A DNA stretch of 64,000 nt from Apostichopus japonicus (Eukaryota > Echinodermata > Holothuroidea > Aspidochirotida > Stichopodidae). Made by a program: the position numbers and the translations under genes. Under the pieces are notes generated by a model that did not search any database, was not told where the DNA came from, and worked only from the letters and a program-made list of their open reading frames with translations. Where the stretch lies: contig NC_092571.1 of NCBI RefSeq assembly GCF_037975245.1, forward strand, positions 15,307,917-15,371,916. The letters are read 5' to 3'. Positions within the stretch are counted from its first letter, which is position 1; every line of letters starts with the position of its first letter. Positions 58,501 to 64,000 of this stretch are shown in pieces.

Positions 58501-59660
58501 CCGTGGTAAACTGTTTCATACAGCCTGGTACTGTTTTAAGGGAGGGTTATGTCAACAACCACCAGACTACCGATCCCCATTCTACCTCCGTGGTAACCTG
58601 TTTCATACAGCCTGGTACTGTTTTAAGGGAGGGCTATGTCAACAACCACCAGACTACCGATCCCCATTCTACCTGGTGGTAACCTGTTTCATACAGCCTG
58701 GTACTGTTTTAAGGGAGGGCTATGTCAACAACCACCAGACTACCGATCCACATTCTACCTGGTGGTAACCTGTTTCATACAGCCTGGTGCTGTTATAAGG
58801 GTGGGCTAAGTCAACAACCACCAGACTACCGATCCCTATTCTACCTGGTGGTAAACAGTTTCATACAGCCTGGTACTGTTTTAAGGGAGGACTATGTCAA
58901 CAACCAACAGATTACCGATCCCCATTCTACCTCCGTGGTTAACTGTTTCATACAGCTTGGTACTGTTTTAAGGAGGGTTATGTCAACAACCACCAGACTA
59001 CCGATCCACATTCTACCTGGTGGTAACCTGTTTCATACAGCCTGGTGCTGTTATAAGGGAGGGCTATGTCAACAACCACCAGGCTACCGATCCCTATTCT
59101 ACCTGGTGGTAACCTGTTTCATACAGCCTGGTACTGTGTTAAGGGAGGGCTATGTCAACAACCACCAGACTACCGATCCACATTCTACCTCCGTGGTAAA
59201 CTGTTTCATACAGCCTGGTGCTGTTTTAAGGGAGGGTTCTGTCAACAACCACCAGACTACCGATCCCCATTCTACCTGGTGGTAAACAGTTTCATACAGC
59301 CTGGTACTGTTTTAAGGGAGGGCTATGTCAACAACCACCAGACTACCGATCCCTATTCTACCTGGTGGTAAACTGTTTCATACAGCCTGGTACTGTTTTA
59401 AGGGAGGGCTATGTCAACAACCACCAGGTTACCAATCTGCACTTGACCAGTTGTAAACCTATTCGATACCATCTGGTGACGTTTTATGGGAAATGTACGT
59501 ATGACTCCCACCAGACTACCAATTGCCCCCCCCCCTCCCTCCGCCCTTAACCTCTCGCAATTCCATTTCATACCATCTGTTGCTGTTGTGACAAGACTGC
59601 CGACTACCACCAACACACCCCGCTTTACCTGTCCTAAAAATTGTTTCATACGAGTGTGAC
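55560..59660. repeat. 86-bp satellite with higher-order structure
   Basis: About 45 units of 86 bp, homogeneous from 55780 to 59430 and degenerate at both ends. A unit contains AACAACCACCAGACTACCGA, a GTTTCATACAGCCTGGT segment and GTTTTAAGGGAGGGCTATGT. Each unit has a dyad ACCACCAG...CTGGTGGT. A variant class reads CTCCGTGGT in place of CTGGTGGT. Blocks repeat at 602 bp (7 units, for example 56308 and 56910) and at about 777 bp (57513 and 58290). Frames of 72-187 aa are an effect of the repeat, because 86 is not a multiple of 3. Confidence 0.97.
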
Positions 59661-59692
59661 ACTTCTTCGCACAAAGACGGGATAGGTACGCC

Positions 59693-63702
<4,010 letters not shown>

Positions 63703-64000
63703 CTAGGTAGGGGAAGATAAAAGCAAATAAATTTTCTGTTACTACATGCTGAAATTTTCCTTCACCTCTAAAGCAACATACTTCATACGTCAGTCTCAAC
63801 GATTGTTTGAGGGAAAACATTTTTATCTTAGTTATCAAGTTCAATTGATTAATATAACACTCTATGAGTGTATCTTTAGTTTAATCTATAGTAGGGCAAA
63901 TGTCATCCAAATTTATGGACGACCAAAATCGGAGGTCGTCCACTGGAGGACTAGTTGTGTTGTTAACAACAAATTCAGATTGAACTGTAAGTAAATACCC

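Noticed and set aside
55878-59371. Many overlapping 72-187 aa frames reading TTTRLPI and NNHQTTDPHS
   Set aside because: These are the three frames of an 86-bp satellite. Each frame shifts at every unit, so no continuous protein repeat is maintained.
55780-59430. CRISPR-like regular repeat array
   Set aside because: There are no unique spacers between short repeats. The whole 86-bp unit is repeated and the context is eukaryotic.

Overview
The window is eukaryotic DNA: AT-rich, with split genes, GT-AG introns, microsatellites, satellites and several transposon families. Secreted fibrinogen-domain proteins with threonine-rich stalks point to an invertebrate deuterostome. An echinoderm such as a sea cucumber is my best guess; this is an inference from gene type and not proven by the sequence.

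Layout. (1) 1-27.6 kb (unit A) and 28.1-49.6 kb (unit B) are a direct tandem duplication. Each unit carries, on the minus strand, pieces of a RING/coiled-coil gene (TRAIP-like at best) and a complete gene for a small secreted fibrinogen-related protein. The fibrinogen gene is reconstructed here from five phase-compatible coding exons: signal peptide, Thr-rich stalk, and three exons for one fibrinogen C-terminal domain (FReD). Copy A (7357-27043) predicts 386 aa and copy B (35232-47699) predicts 290 aa. Most of the length difference is the stalk: 131 codons in A against 36 in B. (2) The intron between signal peptide and stalk holds large (GGAGA)n satellites and up to four copies of a recurring 1-1.5 kb module in A, but one satellite and one module in B. 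(3) 49.6-55.5 kb has no recognisable gene, apart from a hAT-type non-autonomous transposon. (4) 55.6-59.65 kb is an 86-bp satellite with higher-order structure. (5) 59.7-63.7 kb holds the last three coding exons of an SLC35E2-type transporter on the minus strand. Its upstream part lies beyond the right edge, and the satellite sits directly behind its stop codon.

The most interesting signal is in the duplicated fibrinogen genes. Introns and flanks of the left half are nearly identical between copies, but the FReD exons differ mostly by amino-acid-changing substitutions and codon indels. The stalk exon differs by expansion of a 21-bp coding repeat. Ghost exons, a truncated exon and a broken stalk exon lie around the intact exons. 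Together this looks like a diversifying family of secreted lectin-like recognition proteins, comparable in outline to other invertebrate fibrinogen-related immune proteins. The immune role is an inference.

All exon borders were read by eye from splice consensus, phase and domain continuity, without transcript data. Percent identities are estimates from short hand alignments.
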